Shown piece after piece: positions 36,973-45,239 of a DNA stretch of 64,000 nt. Position 1 is the first letter of the stretch. Every line of letters begins with the position of its first letter. A program made the translations under genes and the position numbers. The notes beneath the pieces are model-generated. The model was given only the letters and a program-made list of their open reading frames with translations. It searched no databases and was not told the DNA's origin. This DNA is from Bacteroidota bacterium (lineage in GTDB: Bacteria; Bacteroidota; Bacteroidia; Chitinophagales; Saprospiraceae): positions 65,399-129,398 of the forward strand of contig JAAEZH010000011.1 in assembly GCA_018222965.1 (NCBI GenBank), read 5' to 3'.

Positions 36973-37741
36973 CTTCGGCTTCTTTAGTGAGTAAGTCGAT
37001 ATTCTCCAGTCTCTTAGACAGGTAGGCTGTGTACACTTTTCGTTTTTCCTCCGGACTTTCATCACCTGAAGGATCTGTCAGCCAATCATCCGGGAGAAGG
37101 GAAACAATCCCTTCAATAGTCGCCGGACTAACCCCTTCCTGAATGATAGATTTTGCTTCTTCAAGCCGATCAGCTTTTTCGAGTAAAACATGATCTGCTA
37201 TTGCCGGAAAGGTTTTTTCGGCATGTGTTTCCCAATTATTCCAGGCGTGGTGGAAATAGATAGCCGCTCCGTGGTCGATCAGCCAAAGTTCTTTATTCCA
37301 ACTTAGAAGGTTGGTGTTTCTAACGGTGCGATCAATATTTGTGATGAGGCTGTCGAGAATAACGACTTTAGAAGCAGTAAGCCCATCCACCTCAGATACC
37401 AGCGGATCAAATGTGATAGCACCCGACAGATAGTGCAAACCTAAATTGAGGCCTACGCTAAACTTCAGCAAATCCTGAATTTCTTCGTCCGGTTCTGTTT
37501 TACTAAAAGAGGCATCCAGATTCATGAAAACCAGTTCCGGGACTTTGAGTCCGATGGCGCGTGCCAGTTCTCCTCCCAGCAATTCGGCAATAAGGGCTTT
37601 TTTGCCCTGCCCGGCTCCCCGAAATTTAAGGACGTAGGAAAATCCGTCGTCGGCATCAACTATGGCCGGGAGCGATCCTCCTTCTCGCAAAGGAGTAACG
37701 TATCGAACGACATCGACTGTCCGGATTTCTGGAATATTCAT
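36962..37741 (-). CDS. HipA-like Ser/Thr kinase family protein
   Basis: A 259-aa protein of the stand-alone HipA-like kinase family. Expected kinase residues are visible: Lys39 in YVLKF, Glu53 in ALIAELLGGE, the catalytic loop SLITNIDRTVRNTNL (residues 131-145, Asp137 and Asn142) and the metal-binding LIDHGAA (Asp156). It is much shorter than canonical HipA (about 440 aa), and no HipB-like helix-turn-helix antitoxin gene adjoins it. Downstream and overlapping is DUF3037. A role as a toxin, a stress kinase or a metabolic phosphotransferase cannot be separated from the sequence. Confidence 0.82.
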   Translation of the reverse strand: MNIPEIRTVDVVRYVTPLREGGSLPAIVDADDGFSYVLKFRGAGQGKKALIAELLGGELARAIGLKVPELVFMNLDASFSKTEPDEEIQDLLKFSVGLNLGLHYLSGAITFDPLVSEVDGLTASKVVILDSLITNIDRTVRNTNLLSWNKELWLIDHGAAIYFHHAWNNWETHAEKTFPAIADHVLLEKADRLEEAKSIIQEGVSPATIEGIVSLLPDDWLTDPSGDESPEEKRKVYTAYLSKRLENIDLLTKEAEDAR

Positions 37742-38083
37742 GCCGGAAAGATAGTATAAATCAAATCTTTACTCAGGTATACATTCGAAATCTGCACTAA
37801 CTACACCAGGGCTGTTAAAGGTATCCGAGGTACAGGTATCGCCTACATTAAAAGTCCAGGTCCGGACAATCAAAGACAATTAAGGATTCCTGCTGCTGTG
37901 GATTGCAGCCGAAAATAACCAATACGAGAATGATTTTTGTACATGTTTCTTTGTTTCAAGATACATAAGGAAATGTGGCCTGCCGATCCGGGTATTCCAA
38001 AATACTGGATATATTTCGTTCCTTGTAATAATTGGATAATCCAATACGAATCGGGACAAACTCAAACTAACACCACTCTCCCA
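37742..38083. other. divergent intergenic region
   Basis: These 342 bases lie between the HipA-like gene (minus) and the MFS gene (plus). They contain the domain fragment described at 37769-37870. The rest shows no motif I can name. The MFS frame is open back to 37937, but that part has no transporter character. Confidence 0.45.
37769..37870 (-). pseudogene. fragment of a secreted-protein domain
   Basis: Between the HipA-like and MFS genes the minus strand encodes an open stretch of about 33 codons, bounded by stops, that reads IVRTWTFNVGDTC and then SDTFNSPGVVSADFECIPE. The RTWTF-type strand and paired cysteines resemble tails of secreted Ig/HYR-like domains in this phylum. It has no start codon. 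It looks like the residue of a deleted secreted-protein gene. Confidence 0.35.
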
Positions 38084-39358
38084 ATGTCAAAACTTGCTTC
38101 CTCGTCCATTTACAAATCCCTGATTTTGGTTGTGCTTATTATGGCTGGAGAAGCAATCTTTCTGCTCCCATTTGCCATTCCGAGGATATTTCGCCCCACC
38201 TTGCTGGCTGTTTTTGACATTTCCAACTTTGAACTGGGGATGGCTTTCTCGGCTTATGGCATGGTAGCTATGATCTCCTATTTTTTTGGCGGTCCTTTAG
38301 CGGATGCGTTTTCAACGAGGAAGTTGATGACAGTAGCCATGATCATGACGGCCATCGGCGGCGTGTTTTTTGCCTTTGTGCCTGCCGGGGCAGTTTTGGC
38401 ATTAATCTATGGATTTTGGGGGCTGACCACCATACTGCTATTCTGGGCGGCCTTAATACGTGCTACCCGCGAATGGGGAGGCCCCACAAATCAGGGAAAA
38501 GCTTATGGCTTACTGGACGGTGGCAGAGGTTTGCTGGCGGCTTTAGTAGCTACTGTATCGGTGGCGATTTTTGCATCCATATTGCCGGCAGATGTTGGAG
38601 CGGCCAGTTTGCCGGAAAAGCGGGAAGCGCTGGTAAAAGTGATTTGGTTTTTTACAGGTTTCGTAATGGTGGTTGGTCTGTTGGTTTGGATTGTTATTCC
38701 GGAGAAGCAACCGGGTTTAAAAGAGGCTGACCGGCCTAAGTTTTCATTTCGATCTGTTAGGGGAGTGGTGAAAATGCCTGCCGTATGGCTGCAGGCTGTC
38801 ATCATTCTTTGCGCTTATGTTGGATATAAAGGGGTAGATGATTTTGCGTTGTATGCTTCAGAAGTGCACGGATATGATGATGTACAGTCGGCTCGAATTG
38901 GCACCCTGGCATTTTGGATCCGCCCATTTGCAGCTATGGCTGCCGGATTTTTAGGAGATCGAAAAACGGCTTCCTGGGGCATCGTATTAAGCTTTACTTT
39001 CTTATTACTTGGAAGCAGTATGCTCGCCAGCGGTTGGATCGAAGCCGGAATGAATGCCTTTTTGTTTCTTACCATTGCCGGAACCTGTGTCGGGATCTAT
39101 GCATTGCGAGGTATTTATTTTGCCTTGTTTGAAGAGGCTAAAGTTCCTTTGGCCGTTACAGGTACTGCGGTAGGTCTTGTTTCTGTAATTGGCTACACCC
39201 CGGATATTTTCATGGGCCCCGTAATGGGTTATCTGTTGGATCGCTCGCCGGGGGAAGCAGGTCACCAACATGTGTTTATCCTTTTAGCCGGCTTTGCTTT
39301 TTCAGGCCTGCTGGCTACATTGATCTTCAGACGGATTAATCAGAGAAAAAGTACTTAA
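38084..39358 (+). CDS. MFS transporter
   Basis: I start at ATG 38084 (MSKLASSSIYKS), which directly precedes the first membrane helix; the upstream extension of 49 codons is polar and unlikely. The 424-aa product has about twelve hydrophobic segments. A signature-like loop follows the second helix (GGPLADAFSTRKLM), close to the MFS G-x-x-x-D-R/K pattern, with a counterpart in the second half (AAGFLGDRKTASWG). It is a secondary transporter in the inner membrane. The substrate is unknown; neighbours give no metabolic hint. Confidence 0.88.
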   Translation: MSKLASSSIYKSLILVVLIMAGEAIFLLPFAIPRIFRPTLLAVFDISNFELGMAFSAYGMVAMISYFFGGPLADAFSTRKLMTVAMIMTAIGGVFFAFVPAGAVLALIYGFWGLTTILLFWAALIRATREWGGPTNQGKAYGLLDGGRGLLAALVATVSVAIFASILPADVGAASLPEKREALVKVIWFFTGFVMVVGLLVWIVIPEKQPGLKEADRPKFSFRSVRGVVKMPAVWLQAVIILCAYVGYKGVDDFALYASEVHGYDDVQSARIGTLAFWIRPFAAMAAGFLGDRKTASWGIVLSFTFLLLGSSMLASGWIEAGMNAFLFLTIAGTCVGIYALRGIYFALFEEAKVPLAVTGTAVGLVSVIGYTPDIFMGPVMGYLLDRSPGEAGHQHVFILLAGFAFSGLLATLIFRRINQRKST

Positions 39359-39471
39359 GTACCTGGACGTAATTATGATATTCCTGAGCTGAGGTAGAAA
39401 AATTTAAAACCTGCTTTCTCAAAATCTTTTAGTGTTAATCGAGTCAGGCTTACCTGAGCCCCAACTCCCGC

Positions 39472-40410
39472 TTAATAGAACTTTAATTCTTCTCTCAAAA
39501 CCTTACTGCCTGCAAGGCGGTAAATAGTAGGATACACCTCATCCAGATAATCCTGATATTGATAGACCTCCAGAAACTCTTCCATATCTTTTGCTTTGCA
39601 CTGGTCCAAATGAAATTGGAGATCATCAATAAAGGATTGCTTTTTAATAAAACGAACTAATCCAAATTCGTCCAGAATTTCCGCCGGGTAGTTCATGATA
39701 ACTTCCTCAAATTCATTGGTTTCTTCGTTGAGGATGTATTCAAATAATGGATATTCAAGTCCGTAAATTAGATAATTAATGGTGGCAGAATCCAGAGAGT
39801 TGTGACTGCTTAGGGAAGTTAATACCTCGCTTTTATCCATTACTTTTAGAACGGCAGTTTTCGTTATTTTAGGGTGTTTTCCATTTGTTTTTTTCAGTAG
39901 AAAGTCTTTTTCTCTCAGCACTAAAAAACTGTCTCTAATAAAGGCAGGTTGGTAAAATAAGCCCTGAGGCGTTTCGTGCAGGTATCCAATTTCCTCTCCT
40001 GGTTTTAATTTTGGTATGGGATTGATAAATACAGTTTCGTCAAAGAAGCAGATGGTATCTTTTCCCTGATTCACAAAATAGTTTTTTGGTTGTGGGGTGT
40101 GATCATATTCCGATGCCGCATAGTGTCTTACCTCCGGGAATAACTCCTTTCTCAGTGCCAGAATGAATTCGTTTTCTGTTTCTGATTCCCTGGTTCCGGA
40201 GAAGGTAAACAAACCATTGGGACCTGAAAGTTTTACATAATCCTTGCTACTCTTAAAACGCAATTCTCCTTTTATCTCAATTCGATCTTTCTTTTTTAAC
40301 AAACTATCCTGATAGTATACTTCTCCTTTTATAAAGGCTACATAATAGTATTGGCCGGCAACAGGCGAAATGAATAGAAGGGAGAAAATAAGAATGCTTA
40401 GTATTCGCAT
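39472..40410 (-). CDS. exported FecR-like protein, partner of the CHASE2 protein
   Basis: A 312-aa protein with a signal peptide ending SPVAGQ. The mature N-terminus (VAFIKGEVYYQDSLLKKKDRIEIKGELRFKSSKDYVKLSGPNG) has the FecR-like pattern: a short strand, a turn with basic residues, then V-x-L-x-x-P-x-G. This fold is used in periplasmic sensing and scaffolding. The rest is helical and charged and unrecognised. It lies 11 bases after the CHASE2 gene on the same strand, so they are probably co-transcribed and cooperate at the cell envelope. The FecR similarity is by eye and moderate. Confidence 0.6.
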   Translation of the reverse strand: MRILSILIFSLLFISPVAGQYYYVAFIKGEVYYQDSLLKKKDRIEIKGELRFKSSKDYVKLSGPNGLFTFSGTRESETENEFILALRKELFPEVRHYAASEYDHTPQPKNYFVNQGKDTICFFDETVFINPIPKLKPGEEIGYLHETPQGLFYQPAFIRDSFLVLREKDFLLKKTNGKHPKITKTAVLKVMDKSEVLTSLSSHNSLDSATINYLIYGLEYPLFEYILNEETNEFEEVIMNYPAEILDEFGLVRFIKKQSFIDDLQFHLDQCKAKDMEEFLEVYQYQDYLDEVYPTIYRLAGSKVLREELKFY

Positions 40411-40421
40411 GACTGTCTACG

Positions 40422-41618
40422 TTAGGACTTTTGAAAAACGGGAAAGGTGATTGGCGGTCGGTGAACCAGAAATTCGACTAACTTCAAATACAATAGTAAT
40501 ACCAATATGTTGATATGGATGTTGAATATGAAATAAGATAATACCGTGGCCAAAATCAGCCAGGTAGATTCCGTTATGCTATTCTCGATAAGCTGACGGA
40601 TGAGGGTCTTTCTTTTATTTTCTTTCTTCTTCTTCTTGAATATTTCCCAGGACAAATAATAGAAAACCCCAAAAAGCAAAAGCAGCCAAACCGGGCGCAA
40701 GCGGGATTCCTGACGGACCAGAGACAGGTAGGCATTGTGTATGATGAGGGGCCCGGGCATACTGCCGTAAACCGTTTCGTGGATGTCATCTTTAAAGTTG
40801 CCCACAATAATTGTTTTTCCGGAAACCAGGTCTTTTATATCTTTCTCTTCCCAGAATTCCCACTCAAAAAGCAGGCTTCCCAGTGATCGAAGGGGAAATG
40901 CTTCTGTGTTCGAGGATGTTCCGTCATTGAGATCTTTTGGTCTGATCCGAAAATCAATAATCGGATTTTGCATGTGCCGGGTATCCCCAATTTTTGCAAA
41001 TAACCAACCAGGCTGAGCCTGCTTCCCGCTAACTTGTGAATAAGCGGCCAGCGGAAGCCCTTCAATGCTGTCATTTAAGTAGAGCGGGTATTTCAAAAAA
41101 TCGCCTGTACTCAGGTAAGCAGCGCCACCGGTGGGTGTGTCAAATACCGAAGGTATGGGGTCTCCAGAGGGAGAAAATTCCAGGGCAGATAGGATAGGGA
41201 AGGGGAAGTCATCCAGGGCTGCCTGTAATAAACTATCCTGCGGGCTCTTGTCTGAAAATGCGATATCCAGGATTACCAGCGGGATGTCCTTGCCAATATT
41301 TCCAACCAAATTCAGAAAATCAGTCAGCTGATCGCGGTTGGTAATTACGGATTTGGTATAGCCCGTGTACTCTTCATACAGGGGGTCCTTTTGGTCTATC
41401 AGGCTTTTGCTAAGCGATATGTCAACGTATAAAACATTGTCATAGTCGGGCTTCTCATCCCAGCCAAATACTGATTTTTTGACCAGGCTGGTCCATTTGA
41501 TAAAAAAAGATTCATCGCCAAAAGTGCGCGGCAAACTCAACCAGAATAACGCCAGAAAAAGCATTAATAACCCGTTAAGGGTACTAAATAGAATGGCTTT
41601 GCTTAGGTGCTTTTTCAT
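40422..41618 (-). CDS. CHASE2-domain membrane protein without effector domain
   Basis: I use the ATG at 41618 (MKKHLSKAILFS). The longer frame begins at a TTG and would place the iterated palindrome inside the protein. The 398-aa product has an N-terminal membrane helix and then a periplasmic CHASE2 sensor region (about 60-310): NVLYVDISLSKSLID, IPLVILDIAFSDKSPQDSLL, FRIRPKD and TIIVGNFKDDIHETVYGSMPGPLIIHNAYLS. Two or three C-terminal helices follow (LLLLFGVFYYLSW, LILATVLSYFIF, NILVLLLYLKLVEFL). CHASE2 normally sits before a kinase, cyclase or diguanylate cyclase. Here it ends at the membrane, so signalling must pass to a partner. Confidence 0.8.
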   Translation of the reverse strand: MKKHLSKAILFSTLNGLLMLFLALFWLSLPRTFGDESFFIKWTSLVKKSVFGWDEKPDYDNVLYVDISLSKSLIDQKDPLYEEYTGYTKSVITNRDQLTDFLNLVGNIGKDIPLVILDIAFSDKSPQDSLLQAALDDFPFPILSALEFSPSGDPIPSVFDTPTGGAAYLSTGDFLKYPLYLNDSIEGLPLAAYSQVSGKQAQPGWLFAKIGDTRHMQNPIIDFRIRPKDLNDGTSSNTEAFPLRSLGSLLFEWEFWEEKDIKDLVSGKTIIVGNFKDDIHETVYGSMPGPLIIHNAYLSLVRQESRLRPVWLLLLFGVFYYLSWEIFKKKKKENKRKTLIRQLIENSITESTWLILATVLSYFIFNIHINILVLLLYLKLVEFLVHRPPITFPVFQKS

Positions 41619-41668
41619 GATTGGGTATTGAAAGACCATTAAATATAACACATACCCGGAAATAGAAC

Positions 41669-41685
41669 GCCTTTCGGCGAAAGCC
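41669..41685. repeat. iterated palindrome copy between genes
   Basis: GCCTTTCGGCGAAAGCC, with arms of eight bases around a single G (one mismatched pair), is an intergenic copy of the motif described in the findings. It lies between the CHASE2 start and the IorA-like start. Confidence 0.8.
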
Positions 41686-41779
41686 ACATATTGTCCGCTC
41701 CTCAACCAATAATCACATTTTTGGTTAGGAATAGGTAAAGTATGGGTGATTCTTTATCTTAACTGCAAATCCGAATCTT

Positions 41780-42235
41780 ATGCCTTCATATACACTTAAA
41801 ATCAATGGTCAGTCTATGACCGTGGATGTCGATGCCGATACCCCCTTGCTTTGGGTGCTGCGGGATCACCTCAATCTAACCGGAACAAAATATGGATGTG
41901 GAATAGCCCAGTGTGGTGCTTGCACTGTACATGTGGAAGATGTTGCCATGCGTTCCTGTAGCTTGCCCGTATCAGCTGTTGGCGATGCCCCGGTTACAAC
42001 CATTGAGGGCCTTTCGGCGAATGGCGATCATCCGGTGCAGGAAGCCTGGAAGGAGCACGATGTGCCTCAGTGCGGCTATTGCCAGGCCGGACAGATAATG
42101 TCTGCCGTTGCATTTCTAAACAATTCTCCGAATCCGACAGATGCAGATATCGATGCGGGAATGCAGGGGAATCTTTGCCGTTGTGGTACTTACAATCGCA
42201 TCAAATCTGCGATTAAAACAGCAGCCGGGAAGTAA
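41780..42235 (+). CDS. 2Fe-2S subunit of an IorAB-type molybdenum hydroxylase
   Basis: A 151-aa electron-transfer subunit like IorA of isoquinoline 1-oxidoreductase. It has a plant-type ferredoxin cluster (Cys40, 45, 48 and 60 in [17 protein letters not shown] ... RSC). The second, alpha-helical 2Fe-2S domain has Cys98, 101, 133 and 135 in [11 protein letters not shown] and [10 protein letters not shown]. Both clusters appear intact. It passes electrons from the molybdenum subunit encoded 72 bases downstream. It carries no signal of its own and would be co-exported with the Tat-tagged partner. The gene contains one copy of the iterated palindrome (42009-42025). Confidence 0.92.
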   Translation: MPSYTLKINGQSMTVDVDADTPLLWVLRDHLNLTGTKYGCGIAQCGACTVHVEDVAMRSCSLPVSAVGDAPVTTIEGLSANGDHPVQEAWKEHDVPQCGYCQAGQIMSAVAFLNNSPNPTDADIDAGMQGNLCRCGTYNRIKSAIKTAAGK

Positions 42236-42307
42236 GCGCGTTTCAGATTCCGAATCCATTTGTTTTGAAAAGTGCCTTTGTGACTTATAGGCCAAAATCC
42301 AATCAAG

Positions 42308-44455
42308 ATGACCATCGTCAAGACTAAAATAAACCGTCGTTCCTTTTTTAAAACCAGTGTAATCGCCGGAGGAGGAATGATGCTGGGCTTCAACTGGCTT
42401 ACCGCCTGTATGCCCGAAGATAAGACTAAGAAAATGCTCGAGTTGCCCTCGGAGTGGTATGATATAAATGCTTTCCTGAAAATCGGAAACAACGGGGTGG
42501 TAACCATTCAATCTCCAAATCCGGAAATCGGGCAAAATGTAAAAACCTCCATGCCCATGATCGTAGCCGAGGAGCTCGATGTAAACTGGGATATGGTAAT
42601 AGTGGAACAAGCGCCATACAATCCGGATGCTTTTTCCCGACAGGTGGCCGGTGGCAGTCAGTCCATCCGCAAGAGCTGGGACGGTCTGCGCAAAGCAGGA
42701 GCAACCGCCAGACACATGCTGGTGCTGGCTGCAGCCAATCGCTGGGGAGTAGATCCGGCTGAATGCAAAACAGCAGCTGGTATCATTACCAATGCCAGTG
42801 GAGAGTCGCTTTCCTACGGCGATGTAGCTTCCGAAGCCGGACTGCTCGAAGTACCGGAGGAGGTAAGCCTCAAAGAAGTTTCGGATTTCTCTATTATCGG
42901 TACCCCGCGGGGCAATGTCGATATGGACAAGATTATTACCGGAAAACCGCTGTTTGGTATTGATACCCGACGCGAGGGTATGGTTTATGCCGTAGCAATG
43001 CGCCCACCTGCTTTCGGACAAAAACTGAGCAGCTTTGACGATACACAGGCACGACTCATAAACGGAGTTTCTGATGTACTGCAGTTTGGCGATAAAATTG
43101 CCGTATTGGCCAATTCGACCTGGGCGGCTATGAAAGGCAAAAAGGCTCTGAAAGCCCAATGGGAAGAAGCCTCTCCGGCAGAGAATACGGAAAAACACAA
43201 TGAAGAAATGTTGGCTTTATTGGATAAAAAAGCCGAGACACCTCTTCGCAAAGACGGCGATGTAGAGAAAGCATTCGCGGAAGCGGATGAAGTGGTAGAG
43301 CGTATTTATGAAGCCCCTTTTCTACCACACAACTGTATGGAACCCATGAATTTTTTCGCCGATGTGCGGGAGGATGCCGTGGAAATGTACGGTCCGATTC
43401 AAACACCGGCCTGGACTCGTCAGCGACTGGCGCAACTGCTCGAGAGAGATGAAAGCGAGATCAGTATTGGTATGTCCCGCATGGGAGGCGGTTTCGGACG
43501 GAGACTGTACGGAGATTTTGCTCTGGAAGCAGCGGAGATTTCAAAGCTGGCCAAAAAGCCTGTGCAACTAGTATACAGCCGGGAAGACGATATGGAAGCG
43601 GGGACTTACCGTCCGGCATCCAAGTACAAAATCCAGGCTTCTTTGAAGGATGGAAAAATTACCGGCTATAAACTGACGGAAGCGGCTGTCAACAGCAATA
43701 TGTATGATCTGATTCCCAACTTTTTTCCTGCCGGAGCTTTTGAAAATTACCAGGTAGAAGCCCATACCCTGGAGAGCAATATTACGACCGGTGCCTGGCG
43801 GGCCCCTTATACCAATTTCCTGGCTTCCGCCGAAAATAGCTTTTTTGATGAGTTGGCCGAGCAAATGGGAGTGGATGTGGTTCAGCAACGCCTCGATCTG
43901 CTTGAAAAGGCAAAACCTGCGGCAGAAAGTGATGATCGCATTCAGTATTCTCCGGCCAGAATGCAGGAGGTGATAAAGCTGGTTACGGAAAAAGCAGGCT
44001 GGGGTAAGAAATCAGGCGTGCATCAGGGATTCAGTGCCTATTATTCCCACAACACCCACGTAGCCGAGGTCGCGGAAGTGGAGATGCAGAACGGAACGCC
44101 GATAGTCAAAAAGGTATACTGTGCGGTTGATTGCGGGATCGTCGTTAATCCGCTTGGGGCGAAAAACCAGGCAGAAGGTGGTGTCGTTGATGGTATTGGG
44201 CATGCCCTCTACGGTCAGATGCAATTTGAAGCCGGCAAGCCAATGGCCGGCAATTTTGATAAATTTCGCCTGATCCGGATGCCGGAAGCACCACAGGTAG
44301 AAGTTTTCTTTGTGGAAAGTGATGTTGCTCCTACCGGATTGGGAGAACCGACCTTGCCGCCGGCAGGTGGGGCTGTAGCCAATGCTTTATACAAAGCCAT
44401 GGACAAGCGCTTTTACAAGCAACCTTATTTTGCAGAGATTGAAATGTTGGGGTAG
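42308..44455 (+). CDS. molybdopterin-binding subunit, IorB-like, with Tat signal
   Basis: A 715-aa catalytic subunit of the xanthine-oxidase superfamily, close to isoquinoline 1-oxidoreductase beta (IorB) in length and order. The N-terminus has a twin-arginine signal (NRRSFFKTSVIAGGG), implying folded export to the periplasm. Molybdopterin-domain motifs include NCMEPMNFFADV, SRMGGGFGRRLYGDFALEAAEI, GAWRAPYTNFLASAENSFFDEL, AVDCGIVVNPLGAKNQAEGG and LGEPTLPPAGGAVANALY. The late Glu of GEP is the usual catalytic Glu. It hydroxylates N-heterocycles or aldehydes; the substrate here is unknown. The electron acceptor may be a cytochrome, but none is encoded nearby. Confidence 0.9.
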   Translation: MTIVKTKINRRSFFKTSVIAGGGMMLGFNWLTACMPEDKTKKMLELPSEWYDINAFLKIGNNGVVTIQSPNPEIGQNVKTSMPMIVAEELDVNWDMVIVEQAPYNPDAFSRQVAGGSQSIRKSWDGLRKAGATARHMLVLAAANRWGVDPAECKTAAGIITNASGESLSYGDVASEAGLLEVPEEVSLKEVSDFSIIGTPRGNVDMDKIITGKPLFGIDTRREGMVYAVAMRPPAFGQKLSSFDDTQARLINGVSDVLQFGDKIAVLANSTWAAMKGKKALKAQWEEASPAENTEKHNEEMLALLDKKAETPLRKDGDVEKAFAEADEVVERIYEAPFLPHNCMEPMNFFADVREDAVEMYGPIQTPAWTRQRLAQLLERDESEISIGMSRMGGGFGRRLYGDFALEAAEISKLAKKPVQLVYSREDDMEAGTYRPASKYKIQASLKDGKITGYKLTEAAVNSNMYDLIPNFFPAGAFENYQVEAHTLESNITTGAWRAPYTNFLASAENSFFDELAEQMGVDVVQQRLDLLEKAKPAAESDDRIQYSPARMQEVIKLVTEKAGWGKKSGVHQGFSAYYSHNTHVAEVAEVEMQNGTPIVKKVYCAVDCGIVVNPLGAKNQAEGGVVDGIGHALYGQMQFEAGKPMAGNFDKFRLIRMPEAPQVEVFFVESDVAPTGLGEPTLPPAGGAVANALYKAMDKRFYKQPYFAEIEMLG

Positions 44456-44514
44456 AGGTTAAATGTGAATGGAGAGTTTTGAATTATTAATTCTTGGTTA
44501 TTAATTTTTAATTG

Positions 44515-44568
44515 AACCAACGGAACCAACGGAACCAACGGAACCAACGGAACCAACGGAACCAACGG
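44515..44568. repeat. 9-bp tandem repeat, six units
   Basis: Six perfect copies of AACCAACGG (44515-44568) are followed by a broken copy (AATC). They lie in the gap after the IorB-like gene, about 60 bases before the next start. An open frame reading PLV on the minus strand is a by-product of the 9-bp period. Confidence 0.95.
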
Positions 44569-44630
44569 AATCATAATTTTCCAATAGCATTCCGCGTTTT
44601 GAAAAGAGATAAACAACTAAACCATTAATA

Positions 44631-45077
44631 ATGCGACTCTTTTCAATCACTATCCTTTTAATTTCATTATTTGCTACCAGCCTGAATGCACAGGAAATCC
44701 CCTGGCTTAAAGGAAGTTGGCATGGTATAGGTTATCAGGCACCGACCGATTCAAATTGGGAAATAGTTTTGAAGTATGACGAAGATATCGGAAACCTGAA
44801 CGTTTCCTATCCCAGTCTGGAATGTGGCGGCAGCTGGAAACTGGTGGAAAGCCGGGAAGGCTATGCCGAATTTGTAGAGCAAATTACTGAGGGCACCGAA
44901 AACTGCGACAATAGTGTAAAGGTCGTCGTTACCCAAATAGATGACGAATTTATAAGTGTTGCCTATTTCCTGCCGGAGTACTTTGACGGTGTGGTCGCCT
45001 ATTCTGTTATGCGGAAGAAAGAAGGGGAGAAGCCAAAGCTGAATAAATACAATAAAGGCAAGGTGAAAAAAACCTGA
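44631..45077 (+). CDS. small exported protein, lipocalin-like pattern
   Basis: A 148-aa protein with a signal peptide ending LNAQ. The mature start (WLKGSWHGIGYQAPTDSNWEIVLKY) and later strands (GGSWKLVESREGYAEFVEQI and SVKVVVTQIDDEFISVAYF) follow the pattern of small beta-barrel calycin/lipocalin-like proteins. The C-terminus is Lys-rich. No T9SS domain, so periplasmic location is expected. Family and ligand are not known; the fold is inferred by eye. Confidence 0.7.
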   Translation: MRLFSITILLISLFATSLNAQEIPWLKGSWHGIGYQAPTDSNWEIVLKYDEDIGNLNVSYPSLECGGSWKLVESREGYAEFVEQITEGTENCDNSVKVVVTQIDDEFISVAYFLPEYFDGVVAYSVMRKKEGEKPKLNKYNKGKVKKT

Positions 45078-45084
45078 TCTTTTT

Positions 45085-45148
45085 TGGTCTGTTTTAGACT
45101 GAGTTGCGAAAGCAACGAACTAGACGCAGCCAAAGGCTGCATAGACCA
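45085..45148 (+). ncRNA. possible small structured RNA element
   Basis: Three nested or adjacent stems fall within 64 bases: an outer TGGTCT / AGACCA, then GTTGC-GAAA-GCAAC with a GNRA tetraloop, then GCAGCC-AAA-GGCTGC. It lies in the 162-base gap between two exported-protein genes. It could be part of the 5' leader of the downstream acidic protein or a terminator-like remnant. There is no T-run after the outer stem. Confidence 0.3.
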
Positions 45149-45239
45149 TTCACAGAATCCAGGTAAACCATACGTATCACAGGCAATCGATACAACCTGT
45201 CGGAGATTTTACTGTCATTAAAACAAAAATCACCCGACT

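Noticed and set aside
37937-38083. 49-codon N-terminal extension of the MFS transporter
   Set aside because: Polar sequence before the first helix with no family counterpart; ATG 38084 fits transporter topology.
41619-41705. N-terminal extension of the CHASE2 protein
   Set aside because: It would start at TTG, lacks hydrophobic or conserved character and reads through the intergenic palindrome; the ATG at 41618 starts directly before the first membrane helix.
44425-44616. Minus-strand open frame encoding a PLVPLV repeat
   Set aside because: It is produced entirely by the 9-bp tandem repeat AACCAACGG and has no start context or signal.
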